A stretch of DNA of 64,000 nucleotides from Glycine soja (lineage: Eukaryota; Streptophyta; Magnoliopsida; Fabales; Fabaceae). The stretch is taken from contig NC_041011.1 in the NCBI RefSeq assembly GCF_004193775.1, positions 47,127,167 through 47,191,166 on the forward strand, given 5' to 3'. The position numbers were made by a program, and so were the translations under genes. A model generated the notes under the pieces. The model made no database searches and was not told where the DNA came from. It saw only the letters and a program-made list of their open reading frames with translations. This document shows positions 1 through 13,100 of the stretch, piece after piece; the stretch's first letter is position 1; every line of letters begins with the position of its first letter.

Positions 1-62
1 TTTTATTTTATGTTATGTATATGTATATATGTATTTGTGTACTGTATATACATGCCAAACCC

Positions 63-95
<33 letters not shown>

Positions 96-97
96 CA
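63..97. repeat. compound (CT)n-(TA)n microsatellite
   Basis: A run of CT dinucleotides passes directly into a run of TA dinucleotides. It is an ordinary plant microsatellite and likely length-polymorphic. Confidence 0.9.
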
Positions 98-1490
98 TAT
101 ATGCAGGAGGTGAATTTATTTTTATTATTATTATTTTCTAGTAATAATTAATTGTAATTGTAATAAGAATAAATAAATATTTCCCTTTGTCTGCTTTTTT
201 ATTATATTTAATACTAGTAACTTTTTAACGTGTTTCCTTTTCTTCTCTCTTTTTTAGCTGTGGAATCTTCAGTTTCTTTTTTTCTTTTTGTTTATCTGTA
301 CTCATACGGTAAATTCACCTGGCTATGTTCTTTATTTATATGGTAATCAGAAAAGTGGCACGAAAAAATAGATGCAGGTATTTAGTATATTTATTTATTT
401 GTGCGTATTTATTTAATTATTTGTAAAAAATAATAAATAGATGCATAGATTTTTGAACAGCTGCGAAGAGTGACGATGGAGATAACTGTTGGTTTTTGTC
501 TGTCCAGCTATATTTAGTTAAAGGCCAGCTCCTGTAGATCGATCACCTTTTTTGTTTCCCTTTTTTATTATTTACTCTAATTTTTTTTTTCTATTTAAAA
601 GTATTTTTTAGCCTTTTCCCCCCTGAAATTTACGTTATTATTAATTTGCCTTTCTTGGGATGAAGATGAAGATGAGCTTTGTTGCTTTTTCTTTTGGGAT
701 GTGTTTTTTGGATTTCAGTGGCGGTTAGGCATACTCATTGAGAAAAGACCAAACAGGCCCTAACGTGGTTCCTGCATTGACCTTTAATCATTGAAGCTAA
801 TCTATCCTATATTTTATTTACATCAGCTTGTTTGTGATCTGGGTTTGTCCCTCGATCCGTTTCACAGTTTCTATATTTTTTTATTTTGATTTTTTTACAA
901 TGTAGATCTATGGCTTACCCAAAATGCCCTTCTTTTCAAAATTTGTTTAACTGGGGATAAACATTGGGGTCTTGATTTTAATCTTCAACTTGTTTCCTAC
1001 AAATGTGGTACTCTACATGTGGCCTTTGGGGTCCTACCCTGATTGTGACAATTGCAATTTGGACAAATTTTCGTTCACACGCTTGATAAAAGAGAATTGA
1101 CAAAATAAATAAATAAATAGGCTTAAATTAAAATATCTTTTTGTGATTCTACGCGGTGTTATTTGGTATTCAAAGTTTCAAACTTGGTTTGTGATTAAGA
1201 AAAAAAAGAGTAAATAGTGTAATTCAAGTATTTTATAATGGAGAAATTTGTTTATCTTATTAAGTGGGAACCACTGTTGAATAGAACTAGTTTGAAGGAG
1301 GTCATATTATTAGGCCAAGCTATTTATGAAAAGAAGTAAATGGTGGCCAGTTCTGTTGGGTTTGTGACCTACCATAATAAATGGCGTCAAAGTTTTGAGG
1401 GCCGTGATATTGTGGATCATGGGTGATTCCAAGAAAAATTATTGGTTTGTTAAATTTAAACAAAGTAATTACTCTAAGGATACAATTTGG

Positions 1491-1572
1491 TATGTTAATG
1501 TGTTGAGGCTTTGTTATGTTAGCTCATGTTTTTTTTTTACTATGACATTTGTTATGTTAATGTGTTGAGGCT
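1491..1572. repeat. short direct repeat, 20 bp, offset 62
   Basis: The 20-mer TATGTTAATGTGTTGAGGCT occurs perfectly at 1491-1510 and again at 1553-1572. The DNA between the copies is partly similar, so this looks like a small local duplication and not a transposon footprint. Confidence 0.75.
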
Positions 1573-4500
1573 CTGGCTAAAGAATCAAAGTATTAGGAAT
1601 TCTTTCCGTTCTTATATATAAGAATAAATTACTTAATTTGTTAAAATTAAGAAATTTAATTGATAACAATAAATTTATCTTAAATTTTTTATTTTTCTAA
1701 AATTATTCATGTAATTAATACTTCTTTATCTTTTATTTGTTTGTTAATATATTTTATCTTTTATATAAATTAGAAATATTTATAATCTAAAAATAATTAA
1801 TATAAGAAACATTATAGATTGAGTATTATAAAAAGGTGTCAATATAATTTTAAACTCAGGTCATATAAATAGAAACGAAAAAATATTACATAATAATACA
1901 AATATTCAAAACTTAAATTAATTAATGAAAATTTTAGAAACAAAACAATAGGAATTAATATTTGGGTAAGGAGTAAGGACTAACAAGAGATATGATCATT
2001 CTTTTAATGTCTTCATGTATTAATTTAATTAGTATTAGAATCATATGAAATACTTTTTTTAAAAAATTGCGTATTTTTTTAATTGCTTAAAAAACTAAGT
2101 ATGATAAGAAAATAAAATTAGTGATATTATTAACTTGATGCAACGATTAATTCTTAAGCTTCTATACATTTTTTTTTATCCATTGCTTGCTATCGTGGAA
2201 GTTCGATTTTCATATTCCTGTTTTTTTTAGTGAATTTTACTTTCTTGCAATTCTTAAATGTTAATTATGTAATTTTAAATATTCTTTGACTTTACATCAA
2301 ATATTTAATAAAAATATTAACATGACAGTTTATTGCAATATCATGTTAGCTATATTGATGTGACACTGTCACAATATTAGATCAACATTTTTTTTTAAAT
2401 ATTTAATGTTAAGCTAATAGAAAAATCAAAATTTCACAATTGAAATAAAAAATCATAAAAAAGATTAAGATTAAAATCAAATTTTGACAATAGAAGGAGA
2501 GTAAATATGCGATTAAGCTTAATTTTATTTAATAAAAAAAATATTTAATTTCTCAATAAAATTTTACATGTTATTAAATATATTCGTGATTATTTATTAA
2601 TTATTAGTTCTTATATTAATGAAATTAAATATATTAAAAGAACCAAACAACAATTAATTCTCCTTTGATAAGAGAGAAAGTAATGTGGTATCATTTTTTT
2701 TTTGCTGAGTGTAATTATAATTGTTTAAAACAAAATAAAATGTTAAACAAAAAACATGTGTTTGCTTAAATATTTTCTAAAACATACGTTTCTCACACGC
2801 ACACAAATGTAAAACCATATTCGGCCGCAAAGGGGGGGAAAAAGGCGGTCCATGAGTTTAAAAGACCTATTCCAACTTTTTTCAACAAACTAAATTTTGA
2901 GCATTTTGCGATAACATGAAGATTATTTTAGAGTATTTAAAAAAAATCGAGATAAATACTTTTTTCTCCTTCAAAGAAATAACCTTGTAATATATCTCTA
3001 CTTTTTATAATTTATAATTTTTTAATATGTTTAACTATCATATTTTGATTAATAAAATTTATTATTATTATTGTAATATTATTTAAGATGGTATTTAATT
3101 ATTTATTATTATTATTATTATAATAAATATTTACGATAATTTAATAGAATCATTATAATTAAAAAGTTATCATCTTTATTAAAAATGTATTAGTATTAAT
3201 TAAATATAAATTTAGAATAGAATCAAAATATATTTGTGTTATTATTTGATTTGAAATAGAAAATACAATTATCATTCTCTAATTTAGTTAGTTGAATAAA
3301 ATATGTATTATTGTAAATCCCTTCGCACGTTCTTTAATTTTCATGAATAAAAAAACACAATTATTTATCTATTAGAATATTCTAATCATAACCTAAAAAA
3401 TTATAATGTAAGATTTAGTTACGTTCACATAAGTGAGTGAGAATGACAATTCATTTATGTAAAATTTTCTTAAACTAACAACAACTATCAATTACAAGTA
3501 AAATTAGTCTATGGTTCAATAAGTTGAAAAACACATGTGATCTCTAATATATGATCAAATCGAATATTCTAATCATTATTGGTTACTATAATTAAAAAAT
3601 TTATCTTAAATAAAATAAATATATATTAGGGCTATTAATTAATTTTAATTATAATATATTTATAAGTTTAATGTATATGCGTTAACAATATAAAATAATT
3701 TTATATTATTATTTAATAATTAATTATCATTTTAACTACTAGTATATAATATAAGTATCAAACTAGAAGAGGGTTTGGTTTTCTAAAAAGACATCAAGCT
3801 TTTAATTTTCTTTCCACTGATAATTAAGATTATTATTAGCCTTATTCATTAAGAAGATGCATGTAAAAATTCTCCATTTAGAATGCATGCTAAATTATGT
3901 TGTTGTTTTTTAAACAGAAAATGATATTACTTGAAAAGTAAAAAGCATGAAATAACATAAAAATATTTAATACTTTCTTCTATTGATAAAATAAAACTTA
4001 ATAAGTTAATTTGTTAGAATTATATAAATAAGAATATTGCAGAAATATCATTTTTTTAGAGAAATATCGGTTTAAAAAAACTTGGGTGTTGTGTTTGTTA
4101 TAATTTTTTTAGTATTTAAATTTGATTCTTATCAATAAATAAAAAAATTGAGAGCGGAGAGACATATAGGTTATGGTGTGTTATATTGGATGATTTCCTA
4201 TATACATATATCCACGACAAGTCGACAATGGCTCCTACCCATATACAATTATGGCACCACCGCTGAGCTATGCTATGTGAACGTTGCATTTCTCTTTCCA
4301 ATTTTAAATTCCAAACTTCTTTGATGGTTGCACTTGAAAATGACTTGATATTGAGATAAGGCTGTTGAATACTGATTTTTTTTTTTTCCACTTGTATTTC
4401 ATTTTGTAAGGGTGTATATTTTTGTCAATTGGAATCCGTTTTGGGAACCATTGTTTTGCTTGAGACAAAAATAAAATTTCTTTTGAAAGACCGTATGTAT

Positions 4501-7500
4501 TTCTCAGAATTAGTAACCAAAATAATCAACAACAAAGATTGAGACAAGTGAAAATATTATTTGGTCCTTAAAATAAATTTTGTTGAAATAGAAATACTTA
4601 TCTTATATGTACTTATAATTTTCAACGAAAATTTATCATTACTTTTGTGTCAGAAATAATTTCGTTAGAGACATAGGTGAATTGGTTTGAGTTGAGTTCG
4701 ATGAAACCTATGATCCAATCAATTAAATTTGAACAAGTTAACTTGGATCGATTTTAAAAAAAAAAAAAAAATCGAAACCACCTTGTTTATTAATGACGTG
4801 GTTCGGATTGAGTTAATGTGTCAAAACAATTAAATTTGTCATTTATTTCTAAATTTTTTTATTAAATGAAATACTAAAATATTACTTATAATTGTTATGT
4901 GCATTCAAATAGGGAAAGAAAATATCACACATTATTGTTATTAGCATCACATAAGCTAACATACTATATTAAACATGATTTAAAAATTAAAATATAATAA
5001 ACAAGTTTAAACACCACACGCACAAAGACTAAAAATCCAAAAATTAAAATTATTACCTTAATTTTAAAAAATTTAATATTCTCAAACAATGAAATGAGCT
5101 GTGCAATTGAAACTTTAATTAAATCTAAAATACTTTCAAACAAATTTTAAAGAATAAAATAGATGTTTTGCAGCCAATTAACAATTAAAATCTTAATTTC
5201 GTGAGAATTAAGTAAAGAAGAGACAATCGTAATAATAATATAATTAATATTTTTTAAATTTAAAAATACATGATATAATAAAATAATAATAATAATTTGA
5301 TACAAATTATCAGTTTAATGGATTAGTAATTTTAGATATTAAAACTAGTGATTCAATAAAAAAAATTGACAAGTTTGAACTGATTGGATCCAGTTTGATT
5401 TAAATTCAAATAATATTCAAGACAAATTATTTAGATTATTTGAGACAATTTAAATTTATGAATGAGAAATACTCTTAATATCTCTAAATTTTACAACAAT
5501 AATGTGCTCGGAAACAAAATAAAAGAAGTTATCATAATAAATGTTTACGAATTCATTCTTTTTTTCTGCGGAGAAATGCATCCTTAATTATGTTAACTTT
5601 TAATGTCAATAAATTTTTTGGCAAAAAAAAAAATTGTAGAGATCAGCCTCCACGGTTAAATGATTCGGAAATACTATAAATCGCAGATTCACTTAGGACA
5701 AATTACATTTACACTTTCGGAAATTTAATGACATTGTATTTGATATTATGTTTTTTCTTACGTTACCTTAACCGTTTTTAATCCATATAACCATATAAGA
5801 AAAATCGAAAATGAGTGCACAAAACTGTATTGTTAAATAAATTATATTATCCTGTCCGATAATATTTTTCTATTCTACCACTTTTTTTCATTTCCATTAA
5901 ACAAAATTATTAAACCTTAAAAATTGTAAGTGCATCCTGTCTCAAAATGGAATTGAAATATAATAGGAAGAAGAAAAAATGGAAAAGTATATATATTTAC
6001 TTTTTTTTTCCTGCCATCAATTCAGCAAGTCAATAATTGAGTCTAAAACAAAACATGGGAAATGCAAGCACATATATAATGTAAGGACGCGGGACCCACT
6101 TAATCAATATATCATTTAATGCATATAATAATCAAGGATTAGCTTTTTATTTCGAGATCTATTTAGTTGTACAAATCTAATTTACAAAACACCTGCGAAT
6201 CATGCGCAGAGGGCATTTTAGTCAAATTTTCTATACCCAAGGCAATGGATACTGGTGGGGTGTCTAGGTAAATTGGTGATGGCAGGTGGAGTTACATCTT
6301 TATTTTCTTTTGTTTAAAAAAATGGTGGATCATAAGCGTTCTTTAATGAATAGTCACTCTAGTCCAAGTTTAAAATAATATTGATGGTTTTTTTTTATAA
6401 GATTTAACTTATAATATTAATTATTTTTATATTATAAATGCACTTAATTTAAAGAAGAAGAAAAAAGATATTGACAAATAATTGGAAGAAAGATAGAGAA
6501 GTATTAATTATATGAATAGTTTTGAAAAAATTATATACTTAAGATAAATTTATTATTATCAATTAAATTAATAATTTTTCTTAATGTTAATAGATTATGT
6601 CATTGGATCTTATATTACATTAAATTAAAATAATTTACGTGATGGATCAAGGTAATTGGTGATATAAAAGATGGATTAATATTTTGTTATATTATAAACT
6701 TAATCATCATAATTGAATGAGAGTGTTTTAAAAGCTATTTTTTAATGAGATAATTTTTAAGATTTTTTTTAATAAAAAATATTTTTAGAGTTATTTTCGC
6801 TTCAATTGTGTCACATTTTTTCTTTCATTCTTATAATTGAGCATTTTTTTTAGTTTTAGTTTTCCACTCCTTTCAAATATATTTTTTAATTTTAAATTTA
6901 GACTTAATTTGATTTCACAATCAATAAAAAAAATTCTGAACCATGTCAATTCATCCTCTTTTTTTTTTCTTTCTTTTTTATCTGTATCCATATACTTGAT
7001 TTTCTTAATCACTTACGTATTTTAATCTACCATTTTTATTTTTATTTATAAACTGGATTTTAATAATTTTTTTAAAAAAATGTAAATGATAAAAATATAT
7101 TTGTATCACAATAAATTATTTATATAAAGCTGGCATATAATTTATATGTTCAAAATATTTATTTATTTATTCTAAATTTTAATAATATAAAAAATATTTA
7201 TCCTATATATTAGGCCAACTAAAATATTATTTATTAAGAAAATAATAAATTTATCAAAGAAATGATTTTTTTTAAATCCAGAATATCCCCGACCCAATCG
7301 ACCAAAAACTAGAAAGTGAAAACTCATTAATAGGAATATTTTATTCATGAGATGACTAAGAAGAATTAATTGTAGTAATTTTTTGTAGGTAAAATAAAAT
7401 CTTAATTTTAATTCAGTTATTGACTTTGATGTTAGATATATATGAAAAAATATAAGCAATACAGATCTTATTAAAATCTAACTAAAATGATACCAATTGA

Positions 7501-8246
7501 ACTGAAATGTTAGATTCACATGTGTCCAAATAATGCAATGATTTACCTATTTCGTCTAACCAATTATTATTATTACATTTAATTTGAACCAATTCATTAT
7601 AATTTATAACTTAGTTTGATGTGTCAAAAATGCTGATTTTACTTCTAACACGTGTACTGTACAATATAAGTAAAAATTTGAATATACACAACTAAATGTG
7701 TAAATTAACTGCCATGAATTAATTTCAGCTTAAGTAAGAGCTTTAAGTTTGAGTTTTAAGTATATAGTGTGTTAAATACTCAAAATATATATTTTTTCAT
7801 TTAGAATGATCTTATCTTTTAAGTAAGATTTTCATAAAAAAAATGTGATCTTAACATAAATAAATTAAGATGTAATGCTTTATTTTTTACCAAATATAAA
7901 TAAGTAATCCTATTATATATGTGTAAGAAATTACAAATACATGAATAGAGATAGGTTAAACCGAATAACTTGAAGGTTGGTTCGAGACATATTACTATGT
8001 TTTTCTTTTATTGAAACTGATGGTCGAAGTGAATTTGTTGAACCCCTGACTATTAACATAAATGTACGTGTATTTTAAAATAGATAAGAGAAAATTAAGA
8101 TGCACACTATTTTTATTTATAACATGCGAATCTTCTACCACACTTGAATAATTAAGAAGTTATTAGATTAAGCAATACTTATTTAATTTGGATATTTGTG
8201 GCCATTGTTAATTTAAAAGGAAAATATATTTTTGTAAAAAAAATAT

Positions 8247-8267
8247 GGGGGGGGGGGGGGGGGGGGG
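8247..8267 (+). repeat. poly-G homopolymer, 21 nt
   Basis: An uninterrupted run of 21 G sits in otherwise AT-rich sequence. Runs this long are rare in plant DNA, prone to slippage and hard to sequence, so the exact length is uncertain. Confidence 0.85.
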
Positions 8268-8467
8268 TAGTATTATGGAAATCACATAGCAAATATTTAT
8301 AAATCACAAATCACAATGCAAGGAGTAAGGACCACAAACGTTTGGTAAAAAATATTTCTATGTTTGTCCATGTAAATAATTGTTGATGCAATTTTTTTCT
8401 ATATTTTTCATTCTGGGATATTATGAGACCATTCCTGTAGGTTGGATCCTAACTAAATTAGGATTAC

Positions 8468-8490
8468 TATATATATATATATATATATAT
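8468..8490. repeat. (TA)n microsatellite
   Basis: A pure TA dinucleotide run of about 11 units in intergenic sequence. Confidence 0.9.
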
Positions 8491-10900
8491 CGAAATAGCG
8501 AGATTTGTGTTTTGTTAGAATGATTTAACCTATATTGTTATTAATTATTTAATAGATTAGTAATATATATCTACTGTTTTAATCTTTTTCAATGACTACT
8601 TATAAATATTGATAATTTGAGTTGAATTTTAAAAATTATTATTTGCAACTATTCGAGAATTTGGACATACAAAATAAAATTCCAAATTCTAAAATAAACT
8701 TGCTTACTTTTCAGACATGAATCCAAATGTCTTTTTATTAGCAGTTTTAAATTCAATAAAATTTAGTATTTCTAAAAGAAAAAAAATAGATAAGACACAA
8801 CCACACATGAATATGTCTCACTTTTGTTCATTGAACATGTGAGGTCGAATATCTGATTGGTTAACATTAACTGTGAATAAAGGATAGGAACTCGTGTACA
8901 AAAGTAGGCATCTCTCCTCATAACATTTGCCATACCCCTTTTTTCAAATACTTTTTCTCCCTTCCTTTTTTTTTTTTTTGTAACCTTTATGTCTCTCAAC
9001 ACACTTCAACTATAATATGCTTAACCACATTTACAAAACATCAAGTTAGATTTTACTGGTTTAGTTCTATGTCTCCTTTGCTTCGCTGGCAGAACTTCTA
9101 TCTAGCTGGATAAGATGTGTATGTCTCTCTCTATATAGAGTATCAAATAAAAACATTATTTATACCAGTGATGAATGAGATTTTATAAATATAAATTAGT
9201 AGGTCTTATTTAAATGGTTAAGATTAAAAGAAAATACATGTAATTAAATGATCATTTGGTAATTAAATAACTTTTATTTTTTACAATCATTTATGTATAG
9301 TTATATTTTTTTTTTATTTGGTAACTACTGTAATTAATTAAAATCTTAGATTTTTTAATTATATATCAATGTGTTCTTATCCGCTTTAATCTTTAGACCG
9401 ATTATGAAATTAATTTTTTTGGAATTTAATTATTTTCATTATTTTTCTTCAAGTGCGAATCAAATTTAAATTCTTCTTCACAAATTTAAATTTAATGTAT
9501 ATTATCAATTGAGTTGCAATATATTATCAAAATCCAAAAAAAGTTACTTTTTAAAATGACAATTATCCTCACTTGATAAACCTTGTATATAGAACTTCAA
9601 AACTTAGCTAGAGACTAGAGAGAGAGAAGATGCCCTACACAATATTTTTGGCATTCTATTATAGTAGCATAACGCATACCATAAGTGTAATTTCTCTCTC
9701 TGTACATTCACTGTGTATTATACGTGTAATATTATGTAGGTAGCATAGGGTATGCATCATCGACAACAGCATCCTGCTGTGCGGAATAATATAATTGGAT
9801 GCAATCACATAATGCAATATGGCATTAGCAGCTTCTACCAGAAATTTATTTTCACGAAAGATGTGATGGAACATGTTGACTACATTATGTGTGAATTAAC
9901 GCATATTCATATATATGCCATTATATTGAAAAGTGAATCATGCCTGTACTTAACAATATGTGCATAGCAGAAAAACGAAAGAGATATATAGTAAAAAGAA
10001 AAGACTAACAACACATTCAATCAATGGTAAAGTTTCTTCCAAAGGCACTCACAAAGGCCACAATCTAAATGTAACCAATGCAGACGCTAGTGGTATATAT
10101 GTCTTTCAAAAATAATGAGGTTATAATGATTGAAAGTAGATGGAGGAAACAAGTTCATCACACATTTCAACCAGTAATGATAGTATTTTTCTATTAGTCA
10201 ATATAAGCTATAAATTTCAATTCGAATGATTGAAACTTACAGAATTTCAAGCATATATAATAAGGAAATTTCATCATTTTTTTCTAATTAATTACATCCG
10301 CGTAATTTAAACTACAATCAATATCTTATATATATTAGACATAAAATTACTTACAAGCTCCTGCAGCTTAATAAACTCCATTCTTGTGACTTCCATTATA
10401 AAATAAATACAATTTCTGCACAAACTAGGGTTAATTCATGCATTATATTTTCAAGTTCAAAAGGATTTTTCATAGAGTTAATGAGTGTTTGCTGTAAAAA
10501 TAATGTTTATATTCAATTACTTTTACAAATAGGTCTCACCAACAAAAGAAGTTTGTATTCAAATTCAAGTTCTGTAATTATTTAAAATATATTTAATATA
10601 CTATTATCTAGTTCATATCATTGCATATTTATATGTTTATCATCATTAATAGTAATTTAATAATAAGGACAGAACTACACAACAAGTAAACAGAAAGTTT
10701 AAATCACACGATTTCTACTTTATAACTAGGGAATATACACTTGTGTCTCCATTTAAAGTAACTGTCATGAATAAATTAATTTAAATTCAAAAACTAAAGA
10801 AATGGGCTAGCTGTAACTTGCGTATTGCAGTTAATCTTACATAGGAAACATTGAAAGGGAATAATATGAATGGATAATGCAACTTAAATGAATCCATCCA

Positions 10901-13100
10901 TATAGTAACATTTCATGGATTACTTACTGTGTGTGTCAGTTTGTCTTTTACAGAAGAGAAACATGCTTCTATCTAACATTTTACTCTATGTGCGTGGTAA
11001 AAAAATAACACGTTACAGCTAGCTTTGGTGGTATATATGAATATGAAGAAGGTTAAAACCCCACCTCATTCTTTGCTTTCTAGCAATAAATTTTCTTTTA
11101 AATAACAATATTAAAAAAGAAAGTAAGAAAGAAACTGCATACCGAACCTGTAGACAAGGAAATTACTAAAAATAGTGGAAATTGGGGATCGGTTGCCACT
11201 TTTTTTGCAGTAGCTGAGACATGAAAAAAAAAACAAAAACAAAATAAAAACCATATACATATGCATATGCACTCATTAAATACGTAACAATTTGTGGATC
11301 TGGATGACTTTATATTTACAGGACCCATATGAGAAAAAGTTTTACATGTAGACAAAAGGTTTACTTCACATGGGGGGTGCATGTGATGTGAATGTACACT
11401 TACATCTTCTGTCTACCATGTGGATTAACCCTTAGATTTATCTGTCACCAGCTAAGCAATCCACCAATCTGATTCATTTTTATTTTTCTTGCCCCCCCTC
11501 CCTCTCCCTTCTTCTTCTTTTCTCTCTCCCCTATTCCTTCCCTCATAATCTTGTCCAAGTTAATTTAAAACCTAGCAAATGACACGCATGCACCACTACT
11601 ATATATCCCAAGGACCAAGAAAATGGTAAAGTAGTAGGGCTAAAAGGGTGATTATTGACCTTGCTATAGCCACCTCTCCTTTTTACTTTCATTTTCTTTA
11701 TATTATGGATGAAATTATTGTTGCATTTTGGAGCATGCGTGATGGGTTAAAAACAATGCTACCACTATTCTTTAACTTTTCTCAAAATTGTCTCACATGC
11801 ATCTTCAATTACTCTTTTTTTTTATAATATATAATATAAGCTTTAAAATGATTCATCCAAGAAGGATTTTCAATTTTGATCTGTTATATGAACTGAAGCA
11901 AAAATATAAAAGTATCATTTAGTTAATAACAGATCCTTTTAATTTTAAGTCAATGGTGTCGTACAAATTAACATTCACAGTACTCTCTCGTCTAAATTAA
12001 ATATTATGCATTAAAGATTGCTTCATTTGGCGTATAATATCTGGTTTGAAGTTTGGAATATTGAGTAAATAACTGCCCAGGGGAAAAAAGATGGCGGTGA
12101 AGAGTAAATTGGAAGCAATCATAGCCATGTGCAAACGATTTGGACCTTCACAATAATTTTATTTGTTTATTACAGCCCTTAGTTACAAGCTACAGTAAAA
12201 TTATTCCTCCACGTCGTGTACCGTAGATTCATTGGAACGTGGAACCATGTGCATATTGCACGTAGGGTCATACACAAAATCCTTTGCGATCCCAATGTTA
12301 CTTATTACTAATTACTAATATAACTATTAGCATCTCAGGGAGTAAGTAATAAACTGTGGATCAAACTAAGGCTGTTTTTTAGAATAAGAATTTTTTAGAA
12401 TGAATGAATGCTCTAAGGCTGTTTTTTAGAATAAGAATTTTTTTAGTAGAAATTACTAGCCATGGAAGTGTGTTTCTAATTATTTTCTATTAAACCTTTT
12501 CATTTTTAATATTTTAATCAATGATTTAAGAAAGACTTGTCGTTTGCATAGCTTTCTTCATAGTACTATATAATAGCTACAATTACCCACTCTCCTCCAA
12601 TGCTAAACACTTTTGGCTAAACATCTATAACCCTAATTAAGAACCACATTTATAAGAAGGTCGCTGTAAATGGGCCCCAATGTGGGCCCCAAGAAAGAAG
12701 GCACTCAAAAAGCCCATATTGAGCAAGGAAGGGTGGGAGGGCCCATGTCCCCACAAACAACAATTTACAAGAGGGGAGAAGAAAGGGAGAGTACTACGTA
12801 ACAAATAAACACATCCTTTCACGTCCACTTCTTAGCTTTTCTATTTTTTTTTTGTTTATCACATTTAATGGCCTGAATTTTTTGTTTTAACTTTTTTTTT
12901 TCACTCATCCACTTCAAGTGGATAATTGAATAAGCATGTGGCAACGGACTATACATAAGAATGTTTCGTAACTCTTTCTTCGTTATCATCCTAACGGACC
13001 ACAAAGGAAAATAACCCCACGAACTCCAATAATATATGTGTGACCAATACAATACAATACATAGAGATATATATAATATTTAGCAGCGAATATTTAACAT
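10901..13100. other. intergenic DNA with promoter-like composition
   Basis: This stretch is less AT-rich than its flanks. It contains a pyrimidine-rich tract at about 11490-11545 and the TGGGCY motif cluster listed separately. No open frame carries a recognisable domain. A 31-bp perfect direct repeat lies at 12366-12396 and 12413-12443. The composition would fit the promoter or leader of a non-coding transcript, but nothing in the sequence proves one. Confidence 0.4.
12671..12745. promoter_or_regulatory. cluster of four site-II (TGGGCY) motifs
   Basis: TGGGCC occurs at 12671 and 12683. Reverse-strand copies are AGCCCA at 12711-12716 and GGCCCA at 12740-12745. In plants, closely spaced TGGGCY elements (site II, bound by TCP factors) are typical of proximal promoters of ribosomal-protein, mitochondrial and cell-cycle genes. 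No protein gene is visible immediately on either side, so the cluster is an orphan. Motif presence is seen; promoter activity is inference. Confidence 0.35.

Larger units (their letters stand above)
1..10900. other. AT-rich intergenic DNA, no supported gene
   Basis: All six frames are broken by stops, and the open stretches are under 100 codons with low-complexity composition (Phe/Lys/Ile/Asn rich), as expected by chance in AT-rich DNA. I see no domain, no transposase and no tRNA here. The sequence holds a CT/TA microsatellite near 63-97, several ATT-type trinucleotide runs, a 21-nt G run, a TA microsatellite and one short 20-bp direct repeat; the main ones are listed separately. A non-coding RNA gene cannot be excluded by eye. 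Confidence 0.7.

Noticed and set aside
3061..3125. ATT/TTA trinucleotide runs as possible structured repeats
   Set aside because: They are short, interrupted, and of the kind expected in AT-rich plant intergenic DNA.
4116..4391. A 91-codon minus-strand frame containing TIKEVWNLKLEREM, faintly like the start of CAF1 deadenylases (IREVWNDNLEEEF)
   Set aside because: The similarity covers about ten residues only. The downstream catalytic motif (MDTEFPG) is absent and nearby sequence is AT-rich noise. Chance resemblance is more likely than a gene fragment.
9659..9967. Overlapping short frames on both strands near 9.7-9.9 kb and a possible microRNA foldback
   Set aside because: I compared the sequence by eye with conserved plant microRNAs (156, 160, 164, 166, 172, 319, 390, 393) and found none. 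No long stem is evident and the frames have no domain.
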